A DNA stretch of 64,000 nucleotides, from NCBI GenBank assembly GCA_963851245.1, contig CAWKOH010000010.1, positions 254,404-318,403 of the forward strand, written 5' to 3'. Under the pieces are notes generated by a model, which was given only the letters and a program-made list of their open reading frames with translations, searched no databases and was not told the origin of the DNA. Shown piece by piece: positions 8,609 through 17,900 of this stretch. Origin of the DNA: CAWKOH01 sp963851245 (GTDB lineage: Bacteria; Actinomycetota; Acidimicrobiia; Acidimicrobiales; Palsa-688). The translations under genes were made by a program, and so were the position numbers. How positions within the stretch are numbered: position 1 is the first letter of the stretch; each line of letters begins with the position of its first letter.

Positions 8609-9214
8609 TCACAGCTGAGGCAAGTACACCCAGGGCCGGCGTTCACGGTCGGAAGCCTGGAACGCCCTGATCTGCTCGCGACGGCGGATCCCTACATCGA
8701 GGTCGTCGAGACCCTCGAGCAGCTGCTGTCGCCGCGTGGGGTTGACTTCGAAGAGCATCCGGTGCCCGCTCGGATTCGTGATCGTCGTGGTCCGCAGGTC
8801 GACTTCGACCGGGTCCCCGCTTGCGGCCTCGTCCGCCAGGTCGAGGAGCGACTCGTGATCAAGGACGATCGGCAGCATGCCGTTCTGAAAGCAGTTGCCG
8901 AAGAAGATGTCGCTGAAGCTCTCGGCGATGACGCACCTGATCCCCAGACCGCGTAATGACCACACCGCCGTTTCGCGGGAGCTCCCACATCCGAAGTTCT
9001 GGGCCGCGAGCAGGATCGGGGCACCCCGGAACGGTTCCCGGTTGAGGACGAAAGCGGGGTCCTCTGCCCCGTCGGTCTGGTAACGCAGCGGGGCAAAGGC
9101 GTTGGCGGCGAGGTCGCCCCTCCCTCCGTGCCCGGGCGAGATCACATCGGTGTTGACGTCAGGCAGCATCAGCGGTGCGGCGGGCCCGCGCACCACCGTG
9201 AAGGCCTCCATCAC
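8609..9214 (-). CDS. Aconitase-family small subunit (LeuD-like hydro-lyase)
   Basis: A 201-residue swivel-domain protein. The NTDVISPGHGGRGD region corresponds to the substrate-binding NTD.I.P motif of the family and QNFGCGSSRETAVWSL to the conserved GCGSSREHA motif. It is the partner of the large subunit just upstream. GTG 9214 overlaps that gene's stop by 4 bp (GTGA); ATG 9211 is the alternative. It would form a heterodimeric iron-sulphur hydro-lyase. No leuA, leuB or other branched-chain genes are near, and the neighbours are amidohydrolases, so a catabolic dicarboxylate such as a citraconate- or methylmalate-type compound is more likely than isopropylmalate. Confidence 0.85.
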   Translation of the reverse strand: MMEAFTVVRGPAAPLMLPDVNTDVISPGHGGRGDLAANAFAPLRYQTDGAEDPAFVLNREPFRGAPILLAAQNFGCGSSRETAVWSLRGLGIRCVIAESFSDIFFGNCFQNGMLPIVLDHESLLDLADEAASGDPVEVDLRTTTITNPSGHRMLFEVNPTRRQQLLEGLDDLDVGIRRREQIRAFQASDRERRPWVYLPQL

Positions 9215-10614
9215 GCCACCATCCGGACGTCGGCGATGCAGCCGTGCACCGCGGAGAGCGCCGCCGTCGCTGGCGCCGCCAGGTGAGTCCGCACTCCCTG
9301 CCCCTGGCGACCCATGAAGTTACGGTTCGACGTCGACACGCATCGGTCACCTGCCTCGAGACGGACTCCTCCGAGGCCGGGACACAGGCCGCAACCCGGC
9401 TCCCCCCACTCGAATCCGGCCTCGACGAAGACACGGTCGAGCCCCTCGGCTTCCGCCGCCCGCCGGACCGCTCCTGACCCAGGCACGACGAGAGCCCGGA
9501 CCGTCGGTGCCACGCGCCGTCCCTCGATAACGGCGGCCGCAGCCCGGAGGTCGGAGATCCGGCCATTGGTGCACGATCCGATGAAGACCCACTGGACGGG
9601 GAGTCCCTCGAGGTGTTCCCCGGGCCGGACGCCGATGTACTCCATCGCTTGTGTCCACTGATGCCGGATCACCTCGTCGGGTGCATCGTCGGGATCGGGG
9701 ACGGTGCCGTCGACCGGAATGCTGTGAGCAGGGCTCGTCCCCCACGTGACCTGAGGAGCGACGGCTGTACCATCGACTAGCTCCTCCCGCTCGAAGCGGG
9801 CATCCTCGTCGGTGACGAGGGTGCGCCAGTGCTCGATGGCCCGTTGCAAGCCGGCCCGGCGCGGCGCGAAGCGGCGGGAGGAGACGTACTCGAAGGTCAC
9901 GTCGTCGGGCGCGACAAGCCCGATCTTGGCCCCGATCTCGACTGCCAGGTTGCAGACCGTCATCCGCTCCTCGACACCGAGCGATCCGATCAGCGATCCT
10001 GCGAACTCGAGCGCCCGCCCCGCACCGGCGTCGGCGCCAAGCCGGGCGATGGTGTGCAATATGAGGTCCTTTGGCGAAGTCTGCGGGGGCATCGAGCCGG
10101 TGAAGGTGATGCGCATCATCGACGGCCGCCGCTGCACGAGGCTCTGGGTCGCCAGTACGTTTGCCAGCTCGCTGGTGCCGATCCCGAAGCCCAGGGCGCC
10201 CACCCCGCCGTTGGTGCAGGTATGGCTGTCGCCACAGACCACCGTCGTGCCGGGAAGCGTGAGGCCGAGCTCGGGGCCGATGACGTGGACGATGCCCTGG
10301 TCGGGGGAGTCGATGTCGAAGAGCGTCAAGCCGTGCTCTGTGAAGTTCCGGCGCAGGAGCGGGACAAACCTCTCGCTCATCGGGTTGCTCGCCTCGGTGC
10401 GCCCGGCGAGGATCGTCACGCTGTGCTCCGGCGAGCCGAACGTCAGCTCCGGCGAAAGCACTTCGACCCCGCGGTCGCGCAACTCCGAAAACGCCTTGGG
10501 CGATGTGACATCGTGGACGTAGTGGCGGTCCACGTGAAGCAGATCGAGACCCTCGTCCACCTGGGTTATGACGTGTTCGTCCCAGATCTTGTCGACGAGT
10601 GTGCGACCGCTCAT
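9211..10614 (-). CDS. Aconitase-family large subunit (LeuC-like hydro-lyase)
   Basis: A 467-residue protein of the 3-isopropylmalate dehydratase large-subunit family. The [4Fe-4S] cysteines are in GSCTNGR (Cys348) and CGLC (Cys408, Cys411). CGDSHTCTNGGVGALGFGIGTSE is the substrate loop, with TCTNG where biosynthetic LeuC usually has TSTHG. This difference, together with the surrounding amidohydrolases, argues for a related hydratase such as a dimethylmalate- or methylmalate-type enzyme. ATG 10614 overlaps the upstream amidohydrolase stop by 4 bp, so translation is coupled. Family assignment is firm; the substrate is inferred. Confidence 0.88.
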   Translation of the reverse strand: MSGRTLVDKIWDEHVITQVDEGLDLLHVDRHYVHDVTSPKAFSELRDRGVEVLSPELTFGSPEHSVTILAGRTEASNPMSERFVPLLRRNFTEHGLTLFDIDSPDQGIVHVIGPELGLTLPGTTVVCGDSHTCTNGGVGALGFGIGTSELANVLATQSLVQRRPSMMRITFTGSMPPQTSPKDLILHTIARLGADAGAGRALEFAGSLIGSLGVEERMTVCNLAVEIGAKIGLVAPDDVTFEYVSSRRFAPRRAGLQRAIEHWRTLVTDEDARFEREELVDGTAVAPQVTWGTSPAHSIPVDGTVPDPDDAPDEVIRHQWTQAMEYIGVRPGEHLEGLPVQWVFIGSCTNGRISDLRAAAAVIEGRRVAPTVRALVVPGSGAVRRAAEAEGLDRVFVEAGFEWGEPGCGLCPGLGGVRLEAGDRCVSTSNRNFMGRQGQGVRTHLAAPATAALSAVHGCIADVRMVA

Positions 10615-12041
10615 GTCAGCGTCTTCGACACTGCGGATTCGACCAGCGTCCCTTGAAAGAAGTCACGGTTCATCCCGGTCCAGAGCCGGACCGGGTTGTC
10701 GAACACGAAGGCCCGGAACTGCTCTTCGTCAATCTGACCTTTCTCGACGAGTTCGTACGCCTCGGGCACCACCTGGCGGATGTCGGGTACGTCCCAGTGG
10801 CCGACATCGGAGGCGAACACCGCGGGGAGCGTGACCCCACCTGAGTTCAGCGACGGTGAGAATGCCAGCACATTCATCGGGTCGTCGGCTTCGCACCCGT
10901 AGAAGAAGCGGTTGGCGAAGATGTCGAGCAGGTCGTCAATACCGGTGAGCTGAGACTCTCCGAACATGTCGACGTCCTGGGCCAGCTCGTCGGGATCCGA
11001 CAGCATCGCCAAGCCCTCGTCGAGCCGCGACCGGCGCTCCGCGATTCCGGTCGTGGCGTACTGCTTGAACAGCCGCCCGAGCAGATCGCGGTCCAGGTTC
11101 GCCGGGTTGTATTGCTGAATGGCGTCGATGTTGCGCTTCTCCCAATGACCGACCATACCGGCGAGGAGCGCGGCCGCCCAGGCCACGCCGCCCTCCTGGA
11201 AGGCAAACCGCACGCCCGGAAACCTCATCGGGACTCCGCCGAAGACCAGCGATCGGCACGTGCCCTCGTCCGCGGCGGCGAAGTTTCCGACCTGGTTGTA
11301 AGAGTTGTTGGTTGTCGACATGCGTGTCCCCCAGCCCTGCCCACCGGAGTGGAAGGTGGGCGCCACCCCGAGCTCCTCGCACCGGCGCCATAGGGAGTCG
11401 TAGTCGTATAGCGAATCGTGGCCGAGAGTGTCGATCCACCGGCCCGGGCTGGTGGGAGCGTCCTCGTAGGGTCGAGGGATCGTTCCCCCTAGCATTACTG
11501 CCTTGAGACCGAGCTCACCCACGGCGTGGTCGAGCTCAGCAATCGCCTCCTGCGGGGAGAAGGTAGGTATGGCGGCCACCGGCTCTAGCCGATCCCGAAA
11601 GCCGGCGTACACTTCGGCGTAGTACCGATTGATGGCGTAGGCCAGCGCGCCGCGTAGTTCGGCGTTCGGTAGGGCCGTCACCGGCAGGCCGTAGGATGGG
11701 TACAGCACCGCGAAGTCGATGCCAAGCTCGTCAAGCCGACGATATTGGAGCTCGGGAAGCATGACCGTGGCCCGGTCGAGGGTGTTGCGGGTGGGAATTC
11801 CCCACACGGCGCTGGCGTGGATGCCCAGCTGCCGGCGCCGCTCGGGCGCAGGCTGCGCCACCCTGGCCCGCGCCGACTTCACCATGTGGTCGAATCCCTT
11901 GGCCACACTCTCGCCCGCCTCCTCGACGAGGAAGTCGCGCACCAGCGGCAGGTACTCGATCAGGTGGCCGTCGCTGTCGATGATGGGATGGTCGATCCGG
12001 GCTCGGATCCCAAGCACCTCATCGGAGGGAAGGAAGTTCAT
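10611..12041 (-). CDS. Amidohydrolase-2 family protein (TIM-barrel decarboxylase/hydrolase)
   Basis: A 476-residue metal-dependent amidohydrolase. The N-terminal IDSDGHLIEYLPLV contains the DxH metal ligands, FHSGGQGWGTRMS holds the mid-barrel histidine and the C-terminal FASDVGHWDVPD holds the late Asp. The family includes metal-dependent decarboxylases and hydrolases of ring-cleavage products. ATG 12041 is chosen: GAGGAG precedes it and homology begins there. It lies 25 bp after the D-aminoacylase-like gene and overlaps the LeuC-like gene by 4 bp, all in one leftward operon. Confidence 0.87.
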   Translation of the reverse strand: MNFLPSDEVLGIRARIDHPIIDSDGHLIEYLPLVRDFLVEEAGESVAKGFDHMVKSARARVAQPAPERRRQLGIHASAVWGIPTRNTLDRATVMLPELQYRRLDELGIDFAVLYPSYGLPVTALPNAELRGALAYAINRYYAEVYAGFRDRLEPVAAIPTFSPQEAIAELDHAVGELGLKAVMLGGTIPRPYEDAPTSPGRWIDTLGHDSLYDYDSLWRRCEELGVAPTFHSGGQGWGTRMSTTNNSYNQVGNFAAADEGTCRSLVFGGVPMRFPGVRFAFQEGGVAWAAALLAGMVGHWEKRNIDAIQQYNPANLDRDLLGRLFKQYATTGIAERRSRLDEGLAMLSDPDELAQDVDMFGESQLTGIDDLLDIFANRFFYGCEADDPMNVLAFSPSLNSGGVTLPAVFASDVGHWDVPDIRQVVPEAYELVEKGQIDEEQFRAFVFDNPVRLWTGMNRDFFQGTLVESAVSKTLT

Positions 12042-12066
12042 GGGCTGCTCCTCTGATAAGGAGATA

Positions 12067-13732
12067 TCAGACCCGGGCCAGAGCGCCGGGGAGCGCACCG
12101 GTGTGTGAGCCGTACTCGAAGGTCACTTCGCCGGCTACGATCGTGGCGACGTAGCCGCTGCCGCGGCTGAAGAGGCGACCGCCGCCGGCCGGCAGATCGT
12201 GGATGATCGCCGGCACCGTGGATCCGAGCGCGGCAAGATCGATCAGGTTCACATCGGCCCGCTTGCCCGGCTCCAGCCGGCCCCGGTCGTGAAGGCCGGC
12301 GAGCGAGGCGGTGGCGTCGCACTGCTGCTGTGCCACCCACTCGACTGGCAGGCGAAGCGCCTCCGTGGCGTCGCGACCCCAGTAAGCGAGCAGGAAGGTC
12401 GGGAAGTCGAAGTCAGCAATCATCGTGCAGTGGGCGCCGCCGTCAGAGAGGCCGGGCACAGTGAGAGGGTGCACGAGCATTTCATGCACGGCACCCAGGT
12501 CCCCGTCGACGTAGTTGGAGACGGGCACGTAAACGAAGCCGCCTCCCACGACGATGTCGTAGACGAGCTCCTTGACGCCCATGCCCGCGGCCGCGGCCGC
12601 GCGCCCCAGTGACTCCGCCGTCGGCCGGTCGTACCGCGGCGGGTCACCGAGCTCGAAGGCCAACGGGAAGCGGGCCGTCACATCGGAAGCACCGGACAGT
12701 TCGGCGAGAATTCGGGCCTTGACCTCGGGCTTATACAGCGCACCCGGATCCTGTCCGCTCACCTCCCGGTACGTGAGTGACGGAGCCAGCGGGTTCACAC
12801 GACCGCCAAGTGACTGGAGAAGGCCGGTCGGCCGTGCCGCGGCCTGCCCGAGCAGCGTGTGACCGGCGGCAGCCGCCTCCTCGAACGCCCGCAGCACCTG
12901 TCGGTACGTCTGGCCCTGCCCAGGACGCTGCAGCAGCCCCATCGATACGGGGCGCCCTGACGCCTCGCACAATCGCCGCAGCAGCGCAAGATCGCCCTCG
13001 AGGTCGGCGGTGTCGACGTTGATCTCCACGACGCCCTTCCCGGTGCGACCGAGGGCCTCGGCGATACCGAGCAGCTCACCATCACCGGCTGAGAATGACG
13101 GCGTGATGCGTCCGTCGGACGCCACATGGTTGCGCGAGCGTGAGGAGCTGAACCCCACAGCGCCAGCCTCGACCGCCTCAGCCGCGAGTCGTCCCATCGT
13201 CGCCACCTCCTCGTCGGTCGGGACCTCGGCGTGGTCGATGCCTCTCTCCCCCATGGCGAACACCCGCAAGGCGGCGTGCGGTATCTGGGCGGCGATGTCG
13301 ATGGCGTGTGGAGCGGCCGCGAGCGCGTCGAGGTACTGCGGAAAGGTCTCCCAGCGCCAGTCGAGCCCCTGCTCCAGGACCGCGGCCGGGATGTCCTCGA
13401 CGCCCTCCATGAGCGCGATCGTCCATGGGCGGTGCTCCGGTCGCACAGGAGCGAACCCGACCCCGCAGTTGCCCATAACCGCGGTGGTCACACCATGGGC
13501 GGAGGAGGTCTCCAGCAGGGGGTCCCACAGGGCCTGACCGTCGTAATGACTGTGGATGTCGACCCAGCCCGGCATGACCAGGAGACCGTCGGCGTCGAAG
13601 GTACGGCGCCCTGAGCCGACATCGGCGCCGACCTCGGCAATGCGCCCCTCGTCGATGGCTACATCTGCGGTCGCGCGGAGCGCTCCCCGTGCCGTCGACG
13701 ACTGTCCCGCTCTTGATGACAATGTCGTGCAC
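12067..13732 (-). CDS. D-aminoacylase-like amidohydrolase, frame-shifted near its start
   Basis: With one frame correction this is a 554-residue protein of the N-acyl-D-amino-acid deacylase family. The frame from GTG 13732, with GGGAGGGA before it, begins MHDIVIKSGTVVDGTGSAPR, the family's N-terminal strand. The continuation TADVAIDEGRIAEVG, DIHSHYDGQALWDP (metal-binding HSH) and NCGVGFAPV lies in the next frame. The break is in a GCGCG run at about 13671-13677, where one base too many is present. The C-terminal strand contains LEPGKRADVNLIDL. The family hydrolyses N-acyl or cyclic amides. It is the first gene of the leftward operon. The lesion may be an assembly error or a real mutation. Confidence 0.8.
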
Positions 13733-13864
13733 GTGTCCCTCCCTCGGCCGTGCCGCTCTTCGGCCCAGCGTACTGCTAAGACCGGTGGAGGCAGTGCTCG
13801 ACCGCTCGGACCCGCTCGATGTGACGGCCCAGCGCAGCTGAGCCAGCCAAATTCCAATGGTGTC

Positions 13865-13878
13865 TAAGATGCCCGGGC
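13865..13878 (+). promoter_or_regulatory. Possible -10 box of a leaderless transcript
   Basis: TAAGAT at 13865-13870 lies 8 bp before the ATG of the monooxygenase and no ribosome site is visible. This is the arrangement of actinobacterial leaderless genes. No clear -35 box is present, so confidence is low. Confidence 0.35.
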
Positions 13879-14956
13879 ATGCACGTCGGGATGTCTGTCT
13901 TCTTCCAGAACCTCCGGGGAGCCACTGATGAGGAGGTCTGGATGGACGACCTTCGGCTGGCGGACTTGGCCGAGCCGCTCGGATTCGGATCTGTGTGGAG
14001 TGTCGAACACCACTTCACTGATTACACGATGTCGCCCGACGTCCTTCAATTCCTCACCTACATGGCTGGGCGGACGAGCGAGGTGAAGCTCGGGTCCATG
14101 GTGGTGGTGCTCCCCTGGCACGATCCTCTCCGGGTAGCCGAGCAACTCTCTGTACTCGATATCCTCAGCGGTGGCCGGGTCGTCTTCGGCATGGGCCGCG
14201 GCCTCGGCCGGGTCGAATTCGAGGGCTTCCGGAGTACCGATGGCCGAAGCGCGCGAGCGTTTCGACGAGAGCGCCCGAATGATAATGAGCGCGCTTGAGA
14301 CTGCTGTCCTCGAGCTCGAGGGCGACATTTACCGTCAGCCCCGTCGCGACCTTCGACCCCGCCCGCCGCGGTCGTTTCGCGGCCGCACTTACGCGGCGGC
14401 GGTGTCGCCCGAGTCCATAGGAGTGGTCGCGGAGCTTGCGGTGGGGATGATGGTGATCCCGCAGAAGAGTTGGGACGAGCACGAGAGGGACGCCGAGCTC
14501 TACCGCCAGATCTTCCTCGATAGACACGGTTGCGAGGCACCGGCAGGCATCATGGCCGGCTGGGTGTTCGTCGATGAGGATGGCGACCGAGCGCGAGAAG
14601 TCGGGCGTCGCTACATGCTCGACTACTACCAGTCGGTCATCGACCACTACGAGATCACCGGTGAACACTTCGCCAAGACCAAGGGGTACGAGCACTACGC
14701 CACCACCGCCTCGGCGCTGCGGCAACACGGGCTCGATCCGGCACGCGAGGCGTTCACCAAGCTGCAGTTCGCGGGTACGCCCGCCGAGGTAGCCGAGCAG
14801 ATCGCGGACATGGCGCCCAGACTGCGTATCGAATCGTTCCTGGCCGTGTCGAGCTACGGGGCCATGCCTACGGGCGAGGCGGAGCGGAACCTGAGATGCT
14901 TCGCCGAAGGCGTTCTGCCCACCCTGCGGGGCCTACCCGGAGTCGGGATCGGCTGA
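13879..14956 (+). CDS. Luciferase-like monooxygenase, frame-shifted
   Basis: Two frames together give a complete 358-residue LLM protein. The first (13879-14232) reads MHVGMSVFFQNL ... SVWSVEHHFTDY (EHHF active-site motif) ... GGRVVFGMGRGLGRVEFEGFR. The second continues VPMAEARERFDESARMIM and ends at 14956. The join is at 14232-14234, where one extra base (A at about 14233) breaks the frame; without correction the first frame ends at 14298. The family uses reduced FMN or F420. The gene stands alone, divergent from the operon at 12.1-13.7 kb, whose first gene carries the same kind of lesion only 560 bp away. Confidence 0.82.
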
Positions 14957-14980
14957 CCCCTGCGGCGAGGGCGTCGGCCC

Positions 14981-15307
14981 CTAGGCCTTCAGCTCCACCA
15001 CGATCTCGTAGAACTCCTCCTTACCGATGTTGACGGCGGTCTCGATGCCGCCAGCCTGGGCGAACAGCACGTTGCCGGGGCTCACGTCCCCCTCTACGTA
15101 GTCCAGCCCGGCCCATTCCCCGCCGGAGTCCGGCTCGAAGTCCGCGGCCATCTTGTCCCCCGCGATCTGGATCATGATGTAGTCCAGCTCATGGCGGTGA
15201 AGATCGGATTTCTCCCCCGGCGCCAGCCGCATCTCCCATATCCGGACCTTATCATTCTCCATCAGGACCTTCGAAGCGATGTTGCCGAAGGCGCGGACGT
15301 CAGCCAT
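14981..15307 (-). CDS. Small cupin-domain protein
   Basis: A 108-residue single-domain cupin starting MADVRAFGNIASKVLMENDKV. The first cupin motif is recognisable in MRLAPGEKSDLHRHELDYIMIQ, with HRH as metal ligands and Glu following; the second is degenerate around NVLFAQAGGIETAVN. ATG 15307 has AAGGGGAA upstream. It follows the Rieske gene in the same direction after about 100 bp and probably belongs to that transcription unit. Small cupins can be sensors, isomerases or dioxygenases; the role here is unknown. Confidence 0.78.
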   Translation of the reverse strand: MADVRAFGNIASKVLMENDKVRIWEMRLAPGEKSDLHRHELDYIMIQIAGDKMAADFEPDSGGEWAGLDYVEGDVSPGNVLFAQAGGIETAVNIGKEEFYEIVVELKA

Positions 15308-15412
15308 TGGGTTCCCCTTCTTTTGGTGGACGGGACTAGTCAAGGATAGGAGCGATCTGACAAACCGATCACCTCGTCGGCTCCCGGGGGCTCCAACTGC
15401 TACGCCACCCCG

Positions 15413-17032
15413 TCAAGGGACCGGCTCTTCACAGCGGTCGAAGTATGCGGTCCCGGCGTCAACGACCCGAGGTTGGCGCCACACTTCTACGGGCAGCGAC
15501 ACCATGATCAGCGAATAGGTCAGGTGGAGCAGGTTCAGGCCCACCGGTGGCAGGTCGCGGAGGGGGAGCCGATCGAGATAGGACATGGCATCACGCAGCC
15601 TCGGGAAGCAAGCGTCGTAGAAGGCCTGCATCTCCTCCAGGGTGCTCGCCAACCGTTCGGCGTAGCGCTCGGCTTCCGTGGGCAGGCACCACTTGACCGC
15701 GAAGGGCTCCAGTTCGGAGAACTCCGGGGGGAGCATGGGGTTCATCGCGGGCAAGAGTGCTTGTTCGCTGCGATACGCCTCGACCCAGTCGCCCACGGCC
15801 TTGTGGAAATGCCGCACCATTATCTCCTGGTCCGAAAGCGGAAAGAGATCCGTGACACCGGATTCCAGTCCCATCTGGGTGCCATCAAGAGTCCCTGCGT
15901 CTTGGATCCCGGCTTCTTTGGAAACCACGGCGGTCACCTCGTGCTGGATCCTCTCCGTGGCGTTACGGGCCGGCGGGAAGTTGTAGTACATCTCCCAGAT
16001 ATGGGTGCTCGGCGTGAGAGGCCAGTAATGGTAGGTGAGGTACCAACCCCGCTCGTACACGAGGATCACGAAGTTGGGAAAGATCTGGAAGTTCGACATC
16101 GACCACGGCTCGATCTTGCCGGGATTGACTCCCGGCGGGAGGTTGTCGAGTTCCAGCTCAGGAAGGTCGGGTTTCTCCCACGGGCCCATGAGTCCAGATT
16201 CCGTCGCGTGCTCGATCGGGTACATCAGTTCGGGCGGAGTCAAGTGCCGGGGCGTGCCTTTGAATCCCCCGGTGCTCACCAGCCGGTGCGGCCCATCTAT
16301 CTGGTAGTGGGGGCATTCGAACACGTACTCGAAGCTGCGCAGGGATGGCACCTGCTGCTGCGAGTGCAGCACGGGAGCGTGGTAGTACTCCTGGAAGGCA
16401 TCCAGGAAGATCTTCCAGTTCGACTGGATCTCCGACCTGAATCCGTACCTCTCGGTCATCAGGTGGAAGGGATATCCCTCCAGGCCGAGCACCATTGGAC
16501 CCAGGAACTCGCGCAACGACTGGTCCGGCTGTCTAGCCAGGTTGACGAAGATAAACCCCTCCCAAACCTCGCAATGTACGGAGAGCAGACCAAAGTCCTT
16601 CTTGTCGATGTCGAAGAACTCCTCCTCTCCGAGGACGAAGTTGAGCTGACCTTCCAGCCCATACCGCCACCCGTGGTACTTGCACATGAACTGACGGCAA
16701 AAGCCACTGGTCTCCTGCCGGGGCGACTGATCCCACAAGAGCTTGTTCCCCCGGTGGCGGCAGAAGTTGTGAAAGGACCGAACCTCGCCGTCGCTGCCCC
16801 GCACGACGATCAGAGAAGTCTTGGCTACCGCCAGTTCCTTGGTGAAGTAGCTCCCTTTCCTCGGTAACTGCTCGACCCGGCCTACGTTCAGCCAGGCGCG
16901 CCTGAAGACCGCCTCTCGCTCCAGTTCGAAGAAGTCAGGCGAGATCGAGTCCTCGTAGGAGATCAACCCTTTGCCGAGCTCGGGGTAATGCTCGGTCCAA
17001 CTGCCTTCCCGTGGTTTGGGGAACCGGCTCAC
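15413..17032 (-). CDS. Rieske non-haem iron oxygenase, alpha subunit, with C-terminal extension
   Basis: A 539-residue ring-hydroxylating oxygenase. The Rieske [2Fe-2S] ligands are Cys91 and His93 (FCRHRGN) and Cys117 and His120 (CKYHGW). The catalytic iron site is in LDAFQEYYHAPVLH near residue 210. This is about 90 residues longer than usual alpha subunits. The C-terminal part (FYDACFPRLRDAMSYLD to DAGTAYFDRCEEPVP) looks like an added helical domain. No beta subunit, ferredoxin or reductase is nearby. It lies between the TauD-type gene and the cupin on the same strand, in a unit opposite a TetR gene. Substrate unknown. Confidence 0.92.
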   Translation of the reverse strand: MSRFPKPREGSWTEHYPELGKGLISYEDSISPDFFELEREAVFRRAWLNVGRVEQLPRKGSYFTKELAVAKTSLIVVRGSDGEVRSFHNFCRHRGNKLLWDQSPRQETSGFCRQFMCKYHGWRYGLEGQLNFVLGEEEFFDIDKKDFGLLSVHCEVWEGFIFVNLARQPDQSLREFLGPMVLGLEGYPFHLMTERYGFRSEIQSNWKIFLDAFQEYYHAPVLHSQQQVPSLRSFEYVFECPHYQIDGPHRLVSTGGFKGTPRHLTPPELMYPIEHATESGLMGPWEKPDLPELELDNLPPGVNPGKIEPWSMSNFQIFPNFVILVYERGWYLTYHYWPLTPSTHIWEMYYNFPPARNATERIQHEVTAVVSKEAGIQDAGTLDGTQMGLESGVTDLFPLSDQEIMVRHFHKAVGDWVEAYRSEQALLPAMNPMLPPEFSELEPFAVKWCLPTEAERYAERLASTLEEMQAFYDACFPRLRDAMSYLDRLPLRDLPPVGLNLLHLTYSLIMVSLPVEVWRQPRVVDAGTAYFDRCEEPVP

Positions 17033-17047
17033 GCTGCTCCTTTTCCT

Positions 17048-17890
17048 CTATCGGATCGGCTCGTCGCCCAGCACCGTGGTGCGGAGCATCTCCCGGGGGG
17101 AGTCGGCTGGGTAGGCGAGAGCCCTGTGCAGCACTCCCCGGTTGTCCCAGATGACGGTGTCGCCGACGCACCACTCATGTCGGTACACCCGATCGGTGAT
17201 GGTGGCCCGGTCGAGCAGTTCCGCTAGCAGGGCCCGACCCTCGTCGAGGGCCATCCCGAGCACGTGGTCAGCAGACGAACCGACGACCATGGACCGCCGG
17301 CCGGAACGGTGGGTCCAAACCAGGGGATTCACGTGCGTGGGCCGCCGGCGCCACTTCTCCAATTGCTCCGATGCTGCACTGGGATAGACCTGCCGCATCG
17401 ACGCCTCGAACGAGTGCTCCACCTGCATCCCCCCAAAGCGCCGCTTCTCCTCGTCGCTCAGGGCGTCGTAGGCCGCGTAGGTGCTGGCGAACTCCGTGTC
17501 TCCTCCCGCATCGGCGATGGCCACCGCGCTCAGGATGGTGGCCCTCTGCGGGTTCTCATCGTTCAAAGGCGTGCATCCGTCGATGTGCCACAGGAAGGTA
17601 CCGGCCAGGTACTCCGCGGTGGGACGCTTCGACACATCGCGAGTAATGCGACTGATACCCGGAACAGGGTGGTATCCCTCTTCGTAATCGACCTCCCCCA
17701 GGTTGCGGGCGAACGCTACCTGGGCCTCCGCGTCGAGATGCAGCTCCCGGAAGATCAGGACACCGTTCTCTTCCAGCGCCTCCAGCACGGCCCCGCCGAC
17801 CCCCTCGTCATGCGCGAGGACGTCCGCGTCGACTCCGGATACGTCGGCCCCCACCGTCGACCCCAGTCGTTGGACCGTGAGTGAACTCAT
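17048..17890 (-). CDS. TauD/TfdA-family Fe(II)/2-oxoglutarate dioxygenase
   Basis: A 280-residue jelly-roll dioxygenase. The iron triad is His102 and Asp104 in FLWHIDGCTP, and His255 in DNRGVLHRA. The Arg near 266-270 (SPREMLRTTV) would bind 2-oxoglutarate. ATG 17890 is preferred over an earlier in-frame start because AGAGGA precedes it. It lies 10 bp after the SDR stop and 15 bp before the Rieske start, so the three are very likely cotranscribed. The reaction type (hydroxylation, often with cleavage of a hetero-substituent) is known for the family; the substrate is not. Confidence 0.9.
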   Translation of the reverse strand: MSSLTVQRLGSTVGADVSGVDADVLAHDEGVGGAVLEALEENGVLIFRELHLDAEAQVAFARNLGEVDYEEGYHPVPGISRITRDVSKRPTAEYLAGTFLWHIDGCTPLNDENPQRATILSAVAIADAGGDTEFASTYAAYDALSDEEKRRFGGMQVEHSFEASMRQVYPSAASEQLEKWRRRPTHVNPLVWTHRSGRRSMVVGSSADHVLGMALDEGRALLAELLDRATITDRVYRHEWCVGDTVIWDNRGVLHRALAYPADSPREMLRTTVLGDEPIR

Positions 17891-17900
17891 CTCATTCCTC

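Noticed and set aside
8609..10614. Assignment of the aconitase-like pair as leuCD of leucine biosynthesis
   Set aside because: No other leucine genes are near, the operon partners are amidohydrolases and the active-site loop differs, so the leu symbols were withheld.
15473..16867. Long open frame of 464 codons on the plus strand opposite the Rieske gene
   Set aside because: It is the antisense shadow of a gene with clear Rieske and iron-site motifs, has no recognisable domain and shows the composition expected of a high-GC antisense frame.
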